A stretch of 64,000 nucleotides of DNA from Methanobrevibacter ruminantium M1 (lineage in GTDB: Archaea; Methanobacteriota; Methanobacteria; Methanobacteriales; Methanobacteriaceae), in NCBI RefSeq assembly GCF_000024185.1, contig NC_013790.1, positions 1,821,501 to 1,885,500 of the forward strand. The letters run 5' to 3'. Under the pieces are notes generated by a model. The model did not search any database. It saw only the letters and a list, made by a program, of their open reading frames with translations, and was not told where the DNA came from. How positions within the stretch are numbered: the stretch's first letter is position 1; the number at the start of each line of letters is the position of its first letter. A program made the position numbers and the translations under genes. Below are positions 18,341-28,663 of the stretch, one piece after another.

Positions 18341-19369
18341 TCATAAGGAAGATATGAACTCTTCCAGCTCTTCCAGATTAGGCAATCCAGATATTCCAAT
18401 TGCCTGAACAGACCTAGAAGCCACCCAATTAGCAATCAGACATGATTTAGCCAAATCATAGCCCTTAAGATATGAATACAGGAAGCCTGCATTAAAGGAA
18501 TCTCCAGCAGCAGTTGTATCAACTGCCTCACACTTGAATGCAGGTGCCTTAACCTCATCATCATCTTTATTTATTGCATAGACTCCATTTTCTCCCCTTT
18601 TTACAACAACTGTATCAATGCCATCATCACGGATGAAAACTGCCAAGTCCCTAAAGGTCAAATCCTTAGAGACAGATAATTTTTCCTTATAATGATCTTC
18701 AAAGAGGATTTTCAGTTCATTTTCATTAATGAGAAGAATATTAGTTCTTTCAAGAATTTCCTTAAGTTCTAAGACTCCCTTTTTAACATATAGCATTCCA
18801 GGATCAAAGCTTAATACAATATCATCACCTAAGACATTGAGCAATTCCTTTTGAGCATTAAAGGAATCCCCTACAAAGGAGGTGTAATGAAGTATCTTGC
18901 AGGCATTTACATTCAATGGATTAATCTCATCAATAGTTATGTCATCGTTTACTCCAGGGTCGACATATAATGCCCTATCTCCCTCATCTGAGACAAATCC
19001 AAGTACTTTGCCTGAATTGCCACTATCGGCATAGATAAGATTTGTCAGATAGACATTATTGACCATAAGGTTATATTCCAATAGGTCTCCTTCCTCATCA
19101 TCTGCTATCTTTCCGATATAAGATGTGGAGCATCCAAGCTTAGATAGGCCGATTATTGTATTGGCTGCAGAACCACCTGGAGATTGCTCTTCTCCTTTGA
19201 TGAAGCTTTCTTCATCAATCTCTGCAATATGGCCAACACGGTAAAGCTTATCCACATTCAATGCGCCAAAGCCGATGACATCTACATTGATTGCATCATA
19301 GACTATCTCATCAACGCCTAAATCCTCAGCAGTCACATTATTTGAAGATTTTAAATCCTTTTCATCCAT
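18341..19369 (-). CDS. PfkB-family carbohydrate/nucleoside kinase of the eha cluster
   Basis: 342 residues of the ribokinase/PfkB fold, with N-terminal substrate motif GGSAANTIIGLSKLG and C-terminal DTTAAGDSFNAGF. The catalytic Asp is present, although the usual DTxGAGD reads DTTAAGD. It phosphorylates a sugar or nucleoside that cannot be identified. A kinase gene occurs at the end of eha operons in related methanogens (from memory, Methanothermobacter), so linkage is conserved; why a hydrogenase operon carries it is unknown. Confidence 0.85.
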   Translation of the reverse strand: MDEKDLKSSNNVTAEDLGVDEIVYDAINVDVIGFGALNVDKLYRVGHIAEIDEESFIKGEEQSPGGSAANTIIGLSKLGCSTSYIGKIADDEEGDLLEYNLMVNNVYLTNLIYADSGNSGKVLGFVSDEGDRALYVDPGVNDDITIDEINPLNVNACKILHYTSFVGDSFNAQKELLNVLGDDIVLSFDPGMLYVKKGVLELKEILERTNILLINENELKILFEDHYKEKLSVSKDLTFRDLAVFIRDDGIDTVVVKRGENGVYAINKDDDEVKAPAFKCEAVDTTAAGDSFNAGFLYSYLKGYDLAKSCLIANWVASRSVQAIGISGLPNLEELEEFISSL

Positions 19370-19461
19370 TTAAGTCACTTCTTAACTTGTTTTCGAAGAT
19401 AATTAATTTTTATTCATTCTGAGAAAGTTTAATCCATTTTAAGGGAAATACATAACCCAAT

Positions 19462-20352
19462 TCATTCCTTTAAGATATCAAGCAAATTGGTCTTATGCTC
19501 TCCTAACTGGCCCTCAAAGTTTCCAGCGGAAATCCTTTCAACACCACCTATGTCAATAATGGCATCAACAGCCTTCTTAATAGCCAAGTTCATAGCTTCC
19601 TGACTTACTGCATTAATAACAATCTCTGGAATATAGTTTACTCCTTCTGGAACCTTTGACTCCTTGCCAAGTCTTTCCCTTAAAGAAGGACAATAAGGAT
19701 GATTAGTGCTTGGACCAATCTCTGGGAAGTTTGTTTCAGGCTTGCTGGCTGCAGAGCATATTCCAAATGGAGTGCAGACCCCATCAACTTCCATAATGGT
19801 GTCTATTATTATTCTTCCTGCCTTCAATACAGCTTCCTTAGTGGAACACATATACCAGAAGTTTCCTCCCATGATTCCTTCTGCATAAGCAAGCTCTGAC
19901 TCGATTTGAAAATCGGGAACTGCAATAGGAACATTGATCATCTTTCTTCCATACTCCTCGATTTCCCATTCATAGCCGTCACCGCAATGGCCTACGCTTT
20001 CCATCATAGGAATTGAACCTACCGGATTTTCAGTTATGCTGAATACCCTTGTAAATGGCTTTACAAGAATGTCCTGGCGAATCCTATAGGACAGTTCCTT
20101 TTCAAACTTAGCCAAGTCATCGGTAAGCCAGAACTGAACAATGGCTCCAGGCCTTCCGTCTGGAGTCTTATCTCCACTTACAAAGGACTCTACACCTGCT
20201 TCAACCCTGCCAATAACTGCACTTGGAGTAGCTGTAGCATCATATGCTGCTTCCTTTACAGTCAATTCGTCTTCTGCTGTAATCAATGCTCTTATATACA
20301 TTCCATCAAATGATTCAAAGAAGGTATCTTCAACCTTATCATAATTTACCAT
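19462..20352 (-). CDS. Formylmethanofuran:H4MPT formyltransferase (Ftr) paralogue of the eha cluster
   Basis: 296 residues, almost the length of true Ftr. Recognisable stretches include [53 protein letters not shown] and [13 protein letters not shown]. Ftr moves the formyl group from formylmethanofuran to tetrahydromethanopterin. Eha operons of other methanogens carry a second Ftr-like gene whose activity is unproven, so this may be structural or regulatory. The first ATG (20359-20361) has no spaced ribosome site, so I start at the second (20352). It sits 64 bp after ehaR. Confidence 0.85.
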   Translation of the reverse strand: MVNYDKVEDTFFESFDGMYIRALITAEDELTVKEAAYDATATPSAVIGRVEAGVESFVSGDKTPDGRPGAIVQFWLTDDLAKFEKELSYRIRQDILVKPFTRVFSITENPVGSIPMMESVGHCGDGYEWEIEEYGRKMINVPIAVPDFQIESELAYAEGIMGGNFWYMCSTKEAVLKAGRIIIDTIMEVDGVCTPFGICSAASKPETNFPEIGPSTNHPYCPSLRERLGKESKVPEGVNYIPEIVINAVSQEAMNLAIKKAVDAIIDIGGVERISAGNFEGQLGEHKTNLLDILKE

Positions 20353-20416
20353 AAAATTCATCTCTTTTTGTCTTTATCACAAATGTCTTACCGCGAATAT
20401 AATTTTTCATCTTTAT

Positions 20417-21523
20417 TTATCCTAATCCGCCAATATCCTTACCCCGAATGCCATTTCTCATCTTCTTGCTTAATCCAAGCAGATAATCCCTATTCTCATC
20501 TGTAATTATATCAATTATAGGGGCCTGCCTATTATAAAATATCTTTTCAAACTCTTCAACAAGTGAATAATCAACTTCAAAATCCTTGAATGCATCATCT
20601 GGACCTTTTTCAGCATATGCTTTCACAAAATCAATTACATAATCCTTATCAAATCTGGAATGAAGATCAATAAGAATTGAGCTTACAATTGTATTGTCTG
20701 AAATAACAGCTATCTCTGCCACATTCAAAGGATACTCGTTACCGTTAAAACTAACAGATAAACCACCATTGTCCCTTGCATACTGCAAAGGCTCTACATC
20801 GGTTATGCTGTCACCCATATAGATTATGGAACCTTCCTCAAGAGATAATCTCTCCACTATATCCTCAACTGCAATCTGCTTGCCCTTTCCTCCAACAGTC
20901 TTAACACTTTGGATATACTTGTTTATTTCAAGCTTTGGAAACTCATTAAAGAAAATGTCATACAATACATTGAAGTCATCCTCATTTTCATCACCATGCT
21001 CAAGAATTATCTTTCTAAATTCCTCCACTTTCTTAAGCTCTTCAATAAACAATGGAGACTTGACTCCAATTGTTGATGATTTTTTATCAGATTGGTTAAA
21101 ATTAGTAGCCCCATCTATATCTAGTTGTGTGTGATATGTGTTTTCAAATGGAAAGTTCATATAATTGCATAGAGCTTCAATATATTGGCCATAACTTGTA
21201 CTAACTATATAAGAATCCATAAGCTCATTTGCTAATTTAAGGGTGTCCTTAGAGCCATCAACAATATAGATATTATTTCTTGAAAATTCAATCATCTTTT
21301 CGTTTGTAAGCCCTGCTAACTTATAGAATGGAACGATAAGCTTGAGAGTGTCCCCTGCATGATAGTTTTCAAGATGAACCTCATCAACTAGGTAGTCGTC
21401 AAAGCGACTGATGATCTTGAATAGCTTATCTCCATCTTCAATAAATTCAGCAGCTAGTTCATAGGCGTTGTCATTTAAAGTCAATGGACCTTCACAATCT
21501 GTGATAAAAACCTTTTTTACCAT
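20417..21523 (-). CDS. ehaR: Eha hydrogenase-associated HAD-like protein EhaR
   Basis: 368 residues with a HAD-like N-terminus (KKVFITDCEGPLTLNDNAYE) and a C-terminal MGDSITDVEPLQYARDNGG loop typical of HAD phosphatases. The nucleophile position reads ITDCEGP; the aspartate is present, but the second Asp of DxD is replaced by Glu. Proteins like this are annotated as EhaR in eha operons. Substrate unknown. It lies 258 bp after ehaQ and directly upstream of the Ftr paralogue. Confidence 0.85.
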   Translation of the reverse strand: MVKKVFITDCEGPLTLNDNAYELAAEFIEDGDKLFKIISRFDDYLVDEVHLENYHAGDTLKLIVPFYKLAGLTNEKMIEFSRNNIYIVDGSKDTLKLANELMDSYIVSTSYGQYIEALCNYMNFPFENTYHTQLDIDGATNFNQSDKKSSTIGVKSPLFIEELKKVEEFRKIILEHGDENEDDFNVLYDIFFNEFPKLEINKYIQSVKTVGGKGKQIAVEDIVERLSLEEGSIIYMGDSITDVEPLQYARDNGGLSVSFNGNEYPLNVAEIAVISDNTIVSSILIDLHSRFDKDYVIDFVKAYAEKGPDDAFKDFEVDYSLVEEFEKIFYNRQAPIIDIITDENRDYLLGLSKKMRNGIRGKDIGGLG

Positions 21524-21780
21524 AATCTATCTTCCTGTCTTTGGATAATACTCTTTTGAATAAATAAACATCATATTTTGATTAATCTCTTTAATTAACA
21601 GATAAAATTCATTTTTCATATAATATTTTTTATGAATCATTTTTGAATAATAATTTTTTAAGAATAATTAATAAGCCATCATAGGTTTATTAAGCTGTTA
21701 AACTAATAAAATCTTTTTAATAAATCAAATAAGAATAATAAATAATAAATAAATAAAAATAAATAAAAAATAAGTTAAAT

Positions 21781-23232
21781 CTATAAGAACTGCCATATTG
21801 TAGAGACTCTAGCTGCATTTACCGGACAGATTCCCTCACAGTTTCTGCAGGAAATACATTCATCATGATTTACAGTTATCATATCATCTTCAACTGACAT
21901 TGCATCAACCGGACAGTTCTTAATGCAGACCTCACATAATTGGCAAGCGGAATGATTTATCTCTACAGTTCCGTTTCTTCTTCCCCTAAGGTCTCTTTTA
22001 ATAAAGAATATCTCATGGTTTCTGTTTGTAAAGAACTCTTCGGCAAGCTTGATTGCCTCAAAATTACAGGCCTCGGCACATAATCCGCAGTATACGCATG
22101 AATTGTCTGTATCTATCTTAATTGGATTAGGTCCGTCAAGGCTTATTGACTTGGTTGGACATACATCCATACATAATCCGCAGCTTATGCAGTTTTCCTC
22201 CACCACTTCAATTCCTAATGAAGGCGGGAAGAATTCCACAAGGTCCAATACCTTTACAACATCCAAATCCTTATTCAACTGGGCATTCAAACGCTCGTTC
22301 AGGTATTCTGTAACATTAACTACAATGGATCTGCAGTTTGTGCATGTGAATATCTCAACATCTGAAAACTCCATTCCCCTTGGAACGTCTCGAATGTCCA
22401 TTGAGTTTTCATAGTCAAAGTCATCGAAATGATAATCCTTAGAGATGTCATCAAGGAGCTTCACCAAAACATTGTCAATATTGGTTATGCCTTTGGATAT
22501 CTTATTTATATCCCTATCCAATATCTCAGATGCTATCTCCAATGTCTTGATTTTATTGAATGACTCAAATGCCTCCTCCCTTTCAACATAGTCTATTGCA
22601 TATGTAGGGCAGGCATGCATACATTCTTCACATCTTGCACAGTAGGCAGGGTCAATGAACGGCAGCTTATTGGTCTTTCCGACATTTATAGCTCCCTTGG
22701 AAGGGCATATCCTTGTACAGGTCATGCAGCCTATGCATTGGTCATGGTCAATGCAGAGAGTCTTACCTTCCTTAACTGTCTTTGGAAGAATCTCTCCATA
22801 CTTGATTGCATCAGTTGGGCAAGCCCTGAAACAATATCCGCAGCGGATACACTTATTCTCATCTATTTCACTGTGCATCTCCTCTCCTCCAGTGGACTTG
22901 AGATGGATAGCTCCAGACTTGCATGCGTTAACGCATGCTCCACAGGCTCTGCAAAGCTTTTTATTAATGTTTGGAACATTTTCACGGATAGGTTCAGATA
23001 AGGTCTTCTTTATGTGAATTGCATCATAAGGGCATGCATTGCTACATAATACACAGCCAAAGCAGTGCTCATCTAACTTGATTAATTTGGTGTTTTCATC
23101 CTGATAGACTGCATCAATCGGGCAAACGCCTAAGCAAGGTTTATCACTGCAATTTATGCACTTTTCATTATCAATCTCATATTCTATATGAACATCACGC
23201 AATGGTCTTGGTATAGGGTTGACAGTTACCAT
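21781..23232 (-). CDS. ehaQ: Polyferredoxin EhaQ, ten [4Fe-4S] motifs
   Basis: 483 residues. I count ten cluster motifs, six before and four after a central 120-residue insert that holds an isolated CxxC (TCTNCRS). The first motif is expanded (CINCSDKPCLGVCP). This agrees with the ten-cluster polyferredoxin described for eha operons. It should carry electrons from the EhaN/O catalytic core. The start ATG lies 1 nt after the ehaP stop and its AAAGGAGGG ribosome site is in the ehaP end, so the two are coupled. Confidence 0.88.
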   Translation of the reverse strand: MVTVNPIPRPLRDVHIEYEIDNEKCINCSDKPCLGVCPIDAVYQDENTKLIKLDEHCFGCVLCSNACPYDAIHIKKTLSEPIRENVPNINKKLCRACGACVNACKSGAIHLKSTGGEEMHSEIDENKCIRCGYCFRACPTDAIKYGEILPKTVKEGKTLCIDHDQCIGCMTCTRICPSKGAINVGKTNKLPFIDPAYCARCEECMHACPTYAIDYVEREEAFESFNKIKTLEIASEILDRDINKISKGITNIDNVLVKLLDDISKDYHFDDFDYENSMDIRDVPRGMEFSDVEIFTCTNCRSIVVNVTEYLNERLNAQLNKDLDVVKVLDLVEFFPPSLGIEVVEENCISCGLCMDVCPTKSISLDGPNPIKIDTDNSCVYCGLCAEACNFEAIKLAEEFFTNRNHEIFFIKRDLRGRRNGTVEINHSACQLCEVCIKNCPVDAMSVEDDMITVNHDECISCRNCEGICPVNAARVSTIWQFL

Positions 23233-23233
23233 C

Positions 23234-24268
23234 TTAAGCCCTCCTTTCCGCTAATTGAGAAGCTTTTACAGAGATGTGAATAACCTCTTCATCATTATCG
23301 TTTTTATCTAGATTAAACTTAGCTAAGAAATACTTGATTACTCCAAACGGACAGGTCTGATAGCAGATGCTGCACCTTAAGCACTTTTCCTTATCCCTCA
23401 CTATGGTGTCCTTGTCATAATCAAAGGAGATTGCTCCGGTAGGACAGTCTGGAATGCACATTTGACACTTTTTACAGTTCTCACTGTCCCAGGTTATGAT
23501 TCTGATTTTCAATCTGTTGATTGCATCCTCTAAAACCTCGTGAACCACTTCCTTATCATTTAGGATATTCAGTGACTTATCAAAAATAGGTTTAAAAGGT
23601 AATTCATCTAAAAATAGCTTGTCAGTGCCTAATTGAATCAAATCATCCTGCTTTGATTCTATATAATCCTCTAAAGTAGTTACAGCAAGGTTGATGATTT
23701 TCTTTTGCTCTTCCAGGTTATTTACAAATACTCCTCTCATAGCACCTTTAACAGGACATGCCTCTAGGCATTTGCCGCAGGAAATGCATTTGGACTGATT
23801 TACAGAAACCCTATCATCAAACTCTTCGATTGCTCCCACTTCACAGGCGTCCATGCACTTATGACATCTTATGCATAGGTAATCGTCTACAATGTATTTT
23901 CTCTTAGATGGAATGATATTGAACTCTTCACGGATAAAGTGATTCTCTCCGCATTCCAAGGTCTTTGGAGTGGATGGGCATACTTCAGCGCAGAACCCGC
24001 ATCTTATGCAGGATGCCTTATTGATTACAGGATAGATTAGGCCAAAGGCGTCTTCTGTATCTGAATCCCTGATTAATTTGATTGCATTTGGAGATGGACA
24101 GGATGCTGTGCATGATCCGCAGCCAATGCAGTTTTCCTTGATTACATTAGGAAAATCTCTGAATCTGTCTGGCTTATGGGCTATGTCCTCTTTGGATTTT
24201 GCATCAAAGAAGCCATCTATCCAAGTCTTTCTTGCAAATTCATAAATATACCAAATAATTGAGGACAT
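23234..24268 (-). CDS. ehaP: Polyferredoxin EhaP, six [4Fe-4S] motifs
   Basis: 344 residues with six cluster motifs (CIGCGSCTASCP, CIRCGFCAEVCP, CIRCHKCMDAC, CISCGKCLEACP, CKKCQMCIPDCP, CLRCSICYQTCP). This matches the six-cluster polyferredoxin of eha operons. A strong GGAGGTGA precedes the ATG. It is placed directly after the large subunit gene and coupled to ehaQ. Confidence 0.87.
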   Translation of the reverse strand: MSSIIWYIYEFARKTWIDGFFDAKSKEDIAHKPDRFRDFPNVIKENCIGCGSCTASCPSPNAIKLIRDSDTEDAFGLIYPVINKASCIRCGFCAEVCPSTPKTLECGENHFIREEFNIIPSKRKYIVDDYLCIRCHKCMDACEVGAIEEFDDRVSVNQSKCISCGKCLEACPVKGAMRGVFVNNLEEQKKIINLAVTTLEDYIESKQDDLIQLGTDKLFLDELPFKPIFDKSLNILNDKEVVHEVLEDAINRLKIRIITWDSENCKKCQMCIPDCPTGAISFDYDKDTIVRDKEKCLRCSICYQTCPFGVIKYFLAKFNLDKNDNDEEVIHISVKASQLAERRA

Positions 24269-24337
24269 CTATTTCACCTCCTCAAGAGGCAAATTGAAAT
24301 AAAAAGAATAATGATTTTCTAAAAAAGACTTATCCAT

Positions 24338-25465
24338 CTATTTCACCTCAAAAAAGTCTTTAGTGGTATATTTGCCAGAATCAATATCAGTTATAGCCAC
24401 CCTTTCAGTACAGGCAATGCAAGGATCAGATGATGCATAGGTTGAAACAGCATCAGCAACTGTAGCAACGTCCTTAAGCATATATCTTGCACATGAATCA
24501 ATATTCATAATACTTGGGGTTCTAATTGAAATCCTCTTGATTAAATCGCCATTGGTTTCAGCCATATATCTTACCTCTCCACGAGGGGCCTCATTTCTCC
24601 ATTCCCCATATCCTGAAGGGATGTCTACAGGAGTTCTTATATCTCCTTTTGGCATGTTTTCAATGGCCTGCCTTACCAAGTCAATGGATTGCTCCACTTC
24701 ATAAAGCCTATTTAAAGTACGGGCATAATTGTCTCCCTCCTTTCTCCAAATAGGCTTGAAGTCAAAATGATCTTTATAAGTATAATGTTCCTCTCTTAAG
24801 TCATGCTTGATGCCTGAAGCCCTTCCGATAGGACCTACTGCATGGCCTTTTATGGCCTCTTCCTTAGTCATGACTCCGACTCCTTTTGCCCTTAAGGCAA
24901 CTATAGGAGCCTCTTCAAACAATGCAACGTGTCTGTCGAATCCATCTTCGATTTTCTTCATGTTTTCAAGGATAGCGTTAAAATGACGCTCATCGGCATC
25001 CATTCTAACCCCTCCAACAACATTCCAGCCTAGATTGACCCTGTTTCCAGTTAATAGTTCAAGAGAGTCCATTGCATATTCCCTTAAGGCAAGTACATGC
25101 ATGAACAATGTCTCATGGTCAAGGGTCTTGAAGAATGTTGAATTTGCAAGCAGGTGAGACTGGATTCTGTCTATCTCGTTTGTGATTACACGTAAATATT
25201 GTGCCCTAAGAGGAGCTTGTACACCAGAGATTCCTTCTAAAGTCTCTGCAAATGTTTGTGTGTGTTCATATGAGCAGATACCACAGATTCTTTCAGATAA
25301 GTAAATACATTTCTGCCAAGTCTTTCCTTCCATAATCTTTTCAATACCCCTATGAACATAACCATAATCAATCTCAGCTTTTATAACCTTTTCACCTTGA
25401 GTTTGAAGCTTAAGCCTTAAAGGTTCCTTTAAGCCTGGATGAATTGGTCCAATTGGTAATATCAT
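24338..25465 (-). CDS. ehaO: Eha [NiFe] hydrogenase large subunit
   Basis: 375 residues of the energy-converting [NiFe] hydrogenase large-subunit family, related to complex I NuoD. Both nickel-binding Cys pairs are present: [11 protein letters not shown] near residue 60 and [10 protein letters not shown] near the C-terminus, followed by a short extension. It should form the H2-activating centre with EhaN on the cytoplasmic side of the membrane. The extension after the last Cys is long enough that processing may or may not occur. Confidence 0.93.
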   Translation of the reverse strand: MILPIGPIHPGLKEPLRLKLQTQGEKVIKAEIDYGYVHRGIEKIMEGKTWQKCIYLSERICGICSYEHTQTFAETLEGISGVQAPLRAQYLRVITNEIDRIQSHLLANSTFFKTLDHETLFMHVLALREYAMDSLELLTGNRVNLGWNVVGGVRMDADERHFNAILENMKKIEDGFDRHVALFEEAPIVALRAKGVGVMTKEEAIKGHAVGPIGRASGIKHDLREEHYTYKDHFDFKPIWRKEGDNYARTLNRLYEVEQSIDLVRQAIENMPKGDIRTPVDIPSGYGEWRNEAPRGEVRYMAETNGDLIKRISIRTPSIMNIDSCARYMLKDVATVADAVSTYASSDPCIACTERVAITDIDSGKYTTKDFFEVK

Positions 25466-25597
25466 AATATCTGACTCCTTATTTACTTATCTAATACTTT
25501 TTCAACAGCTTTGTTAAACAATTATTAAAATGACTTTATCTGATCTTTCAACAACTTCTTTTAGTAACAATAAATATGATTAATTAAAATGCTTTAT

Positions 25598-26059
25598 CTA
25601 ATCTTTTCTTGCATCTTGAGCTCTTCCTTTAGCTGCAATAGCTCCAGGAGCAACTGTCAAGACTGCCTCTAGAATTTCACTTGGTCTTGGAGGACATCCA
25701 GGAATGGCTGCATCCACTGGAATGAAGTCTGAAACCGGAGCAAGAACTCTTCCCCCTTCCTGTGCGAAGACATCTCCGGACTGAGGACAGTTTCCAACTG
25801 CAACCACAATCTTAGGTTCAGGAGCCTTTGCATAGATCCTTCTTAAATTGTCTCTCCATTGTTCTGTAACTGCACCAGTCACTAAAAGAACATCAGCTTC
25901 ACGAGGATTATTGTGAACATAGATTCCATACTGTTCAAGGTCGTATCTTGGGGACAAAAGTGCAACTAACTCTACATCACAGCCATTGCATCCTCCGCAG
26001 TTTACTATACAGACATGAATTGAACTTTTTCTCACAATATCTTTAAGTTTCTTAAGCAT
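25598..26059 (-). CDS. ehaN: Eha [NiFe] hydrogenase small subunit
   Basis: 153 residues of the NuoB-like small-subunit family, with [11 protein letters not shown] (two cluster ligands), [11 protein letters not shown] and [10 protein letters not shown] supplying the remaining Cys of the proximal [4Fe-4S] cluster. It passes electrons between the NiFe site of EhaO and the polyferredoxins. AAGGTAAT precedes the ATG. Confidence 0.93.
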   Translation of the reverse strand: MLKKLKDIVRKSSIHVCIVNCGGCNGCDVELVALLSPRYDLEQYGIYVHNNPREADVLLVTGAVTEQWRDNLRRIYAKAPEPKIVVAVGNCPQSGDVFAQEGGRVLAPVSDFIPVDAAIPGCPPRPSEILEAVLTVAPGAIAAKGRAQDARKD

Positions 26060-26195
26060 TTTAATTACCTTAATTCTGTTCTTTTAATAATGATTTAGTA
26101 AATATAATTACTTAAATAATGATTAAAACTTTATTTAAGTTTTTAATAATGATTTTAATAAATATAAATTTTCTTTATTTATCCTATGAACTATT

Positions 26196-26579
26196 TTATT
26201 CTCTTAATAATTCAACTATTTGAGCTCTGCCTTCATCTAAGGCATCTTCGTATTTTTTGCCATGCTGAATAACATCCTTTGTCAATTGATGGCAAATTCT
26301 ATCTGCATCCTCTTCAGATATTAATTTAGCAACATCGCTTAGCCAATAGAGTCTTAAATCAAGATGCATCTGTCTTTTTATCTTTTCTCTATTTGCTATT
26401 TCAAATGTAGCATGCATATTTTCCAAATCACTCATGTCAAAACGATTCATAAGAATTTCTTCAAATTCCTCTTTGGAAATTCCAAATTCTTCAGATAATG
26501 GAATGGTAAGATCCTTTTCCCATTTAAAACTATGAAGAACTCTTAATTTCATCATTTCGTATTTTTCTTCACTATTCAT
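26196..26579 (-). CDS. ehaM: Eha subunit M (DUF1959-like)
   Basis: A soluble, helical, charged 127-residue protein in the position of EhaM between the membrane subunit ehaL and the small subunit ehaN. No cysteine cluster motif is seen. Function in the complex is unknown; assignment rests on position and on similarity to remembered DUF1959 proteins. Confidence 0.78.
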   Translation of the reverse strand: MNSEEKYEMMKLRVLHSFKWEKDLTIPLSEEFGISKEEFEEILMNRFDMSDLENMHATFEIANREKIKRQMHLDLRLYWLSDVAKLISEEDADRICHQLTKDVIQHGKKYEDALDEGRAQIVELLRE

Positions 26580-26668
26580 TTAAATCACTTGAGCAATTTA
26601 GTTAGATAAACAATAAATATAAATTAGATTTAAATATTTAAAGTTAAATCTTTTAATTTAAAAACTTT

Positions 26669-27001
26669 CTAAAATTTAAATATGACTCCAGATGTTAAAA
26701 TCCAGACAATTACTGCAACCAAAATTCCGATTGCAGTTTCCTTTCTACCATATCCTGGCCTTCTTCCTATTGCAAGACCAATGCAGAAGAATGCTATGGT
26801 GAGAAGAATTACAGAACTAACAAATCCAATCAAGCCATGGTTTAATAATAAAAACCATCCGACTATAGCTAAAACTAAGGTTAAAACATCAATTTCAGAT
26901 ATTATAAAAGGTTCCATATGCTTCTTATAGCTTAATAATAGGCCAAGAATTGATCCTACTATAAAAACTATAATATAAATCATATAATATAATTCTTCCA
27001 T
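26669..27001 (-). CDS. ehaL: Eha membrane subunit L
   Basis: 110 residues with about four transmembrane helices (YIIVFIVGSILGLLL, TLVLAIVGWFLLL, SSVILLTIAFFCIGLAIG, IGILVAVIVWILTSG). Position in the operon gives the EhaL assignment. AAGGTGA precedes the ATG. Confidence 0.8.
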   Translation of the reverse strand: MEELYYMIYIIVFIVGSILGLLLSYKKHMEPFIISEIDVLTLVLAIVGWFLLLNHGLIGFVSSVILLTIAFFCIGLAIGRRPGYGRKETAIGILVAVIVWILTSGVIFKF

Positions 27002-27079
27002 GATTTCACCTTGATTTTAATTTTCTTGAGTTTTCTTAAATTGGATAGTAATTCTAATAATTATAAATGTTTATTTTAG

Positions 27080-27338
27080 TTAAAATGGTTTGTATAAACA
27101 AACAAAAGCTATGCAAATAATTATAAATGTTACAAAGAAAGCTATTTTTTCTAGATTTTCAGCTAAATGGGCTGATTTTTCGCTATTTTGCATCAATATA
27201 AATGGAACGAATATTAAACCTATTATAGCCATAGGAAATGCTAGAATGCTTTGGAAGTATGCTGCTAAACCTGCAACAATAAAGACTCCTAAAGCAACTA
27301 ATGAAAGTTAATACTCTCATTCCTTTTTCATCATTCAT
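27080..27338 (-). CDS. ehaK: Eha membrane subunit K, split by an apparent +1 frameshift
   Basis: No single ordinary reading frame covers this gene. From the ATG at 27336-27338 the first frame gives MNDEKGMRVL and then a nonsense soluble sequence. The +1 frame from about 27308 gives LSLVALGVFIVAGLAAYFQS, continuing through three hydrophobic segments to LYKPF and the stop at 27080. Skipping one A in TTAAC (27307-27311) joins them into an 85-residue small membrane protein expected between ehaJ and ehaL. Alternatively, translation begins at ATT (27278-27280), 5 nt after GGAG, giving an unshifted 66-residue protein. A sequencing error is the third option. Confidence 0.65.
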
Positions 27339-27406
27339 TTTAAAGCCTTCTTTTTTGAGTTTTTTTAAATAAATAAATATTATAATAATTCTTTTAAAAT
27401 TTTAAG

Positions 27407-28267
27407 TTAAATAATAATCATGATAATTGAACCAACAACGCAAATAACTGCAATGGATATTTGAGCCATTACAGAATGGTTTGGATTTAACATAGGAGTT
27501 GTAGCATTGATAAATCCTGTAATCACACATATCAAAATCATTCCTATAAGGTATCCCACCACTCCTATCGGTGCAAAGAATATTGTCAAGAAGAGCCATA
27601 GCAAGATATACCAAGCGATTGACTCTGAAAACATTATATATCCTCTAAGCATACCGAAATGCTCGGTTTCAAATCCTGTAATGATTTCCTTTCCTTTTGT
27701 TATTGCAAAAGGAGAATAAGGGGATTTTGTAACTATCAATGTAAAGAACATGATTGCTGCAAGAGGGATTTTAAATGCCAAAGGACCGTTTGCTGCTTGA
27801 TATTGTATTATTCCACCAATATCCATGGTTCCAGTTAGAAGGAAGACAACAGCAATTACTGCAAAGAGAGGCAATTCTCCTGCCGCTGAGAATACAGCCC
27901 TTACACAGCTTAGCTTACCGTAAGGGGAACCTGATGAGGATCCTGCATTATGCTCTACAATCTTATGGATTGCATAGATACCGAATATTATCATTAAGGA
28001 ACCCTTGCAAACCGGACCAACAATTACTCCGGTAACCCAAATACCTGCTAGGATTACTGTAATTCCCACATAAAATGGCATTGAAGCAGTTTTAGGGAAG
28101 CTTGTTTCCTTAAAGAAAAATTTCAATGAATGCAATAGATATTGAATAATAGGAGGTCCTGGCCTTAATTGGACTCTCGCCATGACTTTTCTATGGAAAC
28201 CTAATAAAAGACTACCTGCAAGGAAAGCTATTACTACATTGATTAAAATCTGAGCCATTAGATTCAT
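27407..28267 (-). CDS. ehaJ: Eha membrane subunit J (NuoH/HycD-like)
   Basis: 286 residues with about eight transmembrane helices, homologous to the NuoH/HycD subunit that links the catalytic arm to the membrane part. It has [31 protein letters not shown] (cytoplasmic loop) and [11 protein letters not shown]. The conserved acidic loop residues are present. This is the best-conserved Eha membrane subunit and a likely part of the ion path. Confidence 0.9.
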   Translation of the reverse strand: MNLMAQILINVVIAFLAGSLLLGFHRKVMARVQLRPGPPIIQYLLHSLKFFFKETSFPKTASMPFYVGITVILAGIWVTGVIVGPVCKGSLMIIFGIYAIHKIVEHNAGSSSGSPYGKLSCVRAVFSAAGELPLFAVIAVVFLLTGTMDIGGIIQYQAANGPLAFKIPLAAIMFFTLIVTKSPYSPFAITKGKEIITGFETEHFGMLRGYIMFSESIAWYILLWLFLTIFFAPIGVVGYLIGMILICVITGFINATTPMLNPNHSVMAQISIAVICVVGSIIMIII

Positions 28268-28306
28268 AATATCTGCAAAGAGACATATTTAACCATTTAA
28301 ATCAAA

Positions 28307-28522
28307 TTAATAACCTGTAAATGGTTCTTCTCTTCTTTCCTCCTCTTCTTCTTTTATTGGTTTAGACATGGTTAATAGACCAAATGAAAGAACTAAAAAT
28401 GGTATGCATACAATAGCTATAGCATAGACTATCCAATCAGCTGGATTAAATATTAATGCATAAAGTATAGCTAATACAGATGCAATTAAGATAATATAAC
28501 TAGCCATTTCCATTTTTTTCAT
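28307..28522 (-). CDS. ehaI: Eha membrane subunit I
   Basis: 71 residues with two transmembrane helices and an acidic tail (KEEEEERREEP). Position between ehaH and ehaJ gives the name. AAGGTC precedes the ATG. Confidence 0.75.
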   Translation of the reverse strand: MKKMEMASYIILIASVLAILYALIFNPADWIVYAIAIVCIPFLVLSFGLLTMSKPIKEEEEERREEPFTGY

Positions 28523-28663
28523 TTTATCGACCTTCTATTTTAATAATAAATTAATAAACATGATTTTATTTGAATTAAACTAATAATCCGATTCTATTTG
28601 AATTAAATTAATAAATATGAACTAAATTTTTAATATAAAACTTTTAAAGCATTTAATAGATAA

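Noticed and set aside
27090-27311. Plus-strand ORF opposite ehaK
   Set aside because: It is antisense to the membrane-protein coding frame of ehaK and has no ribosome site.
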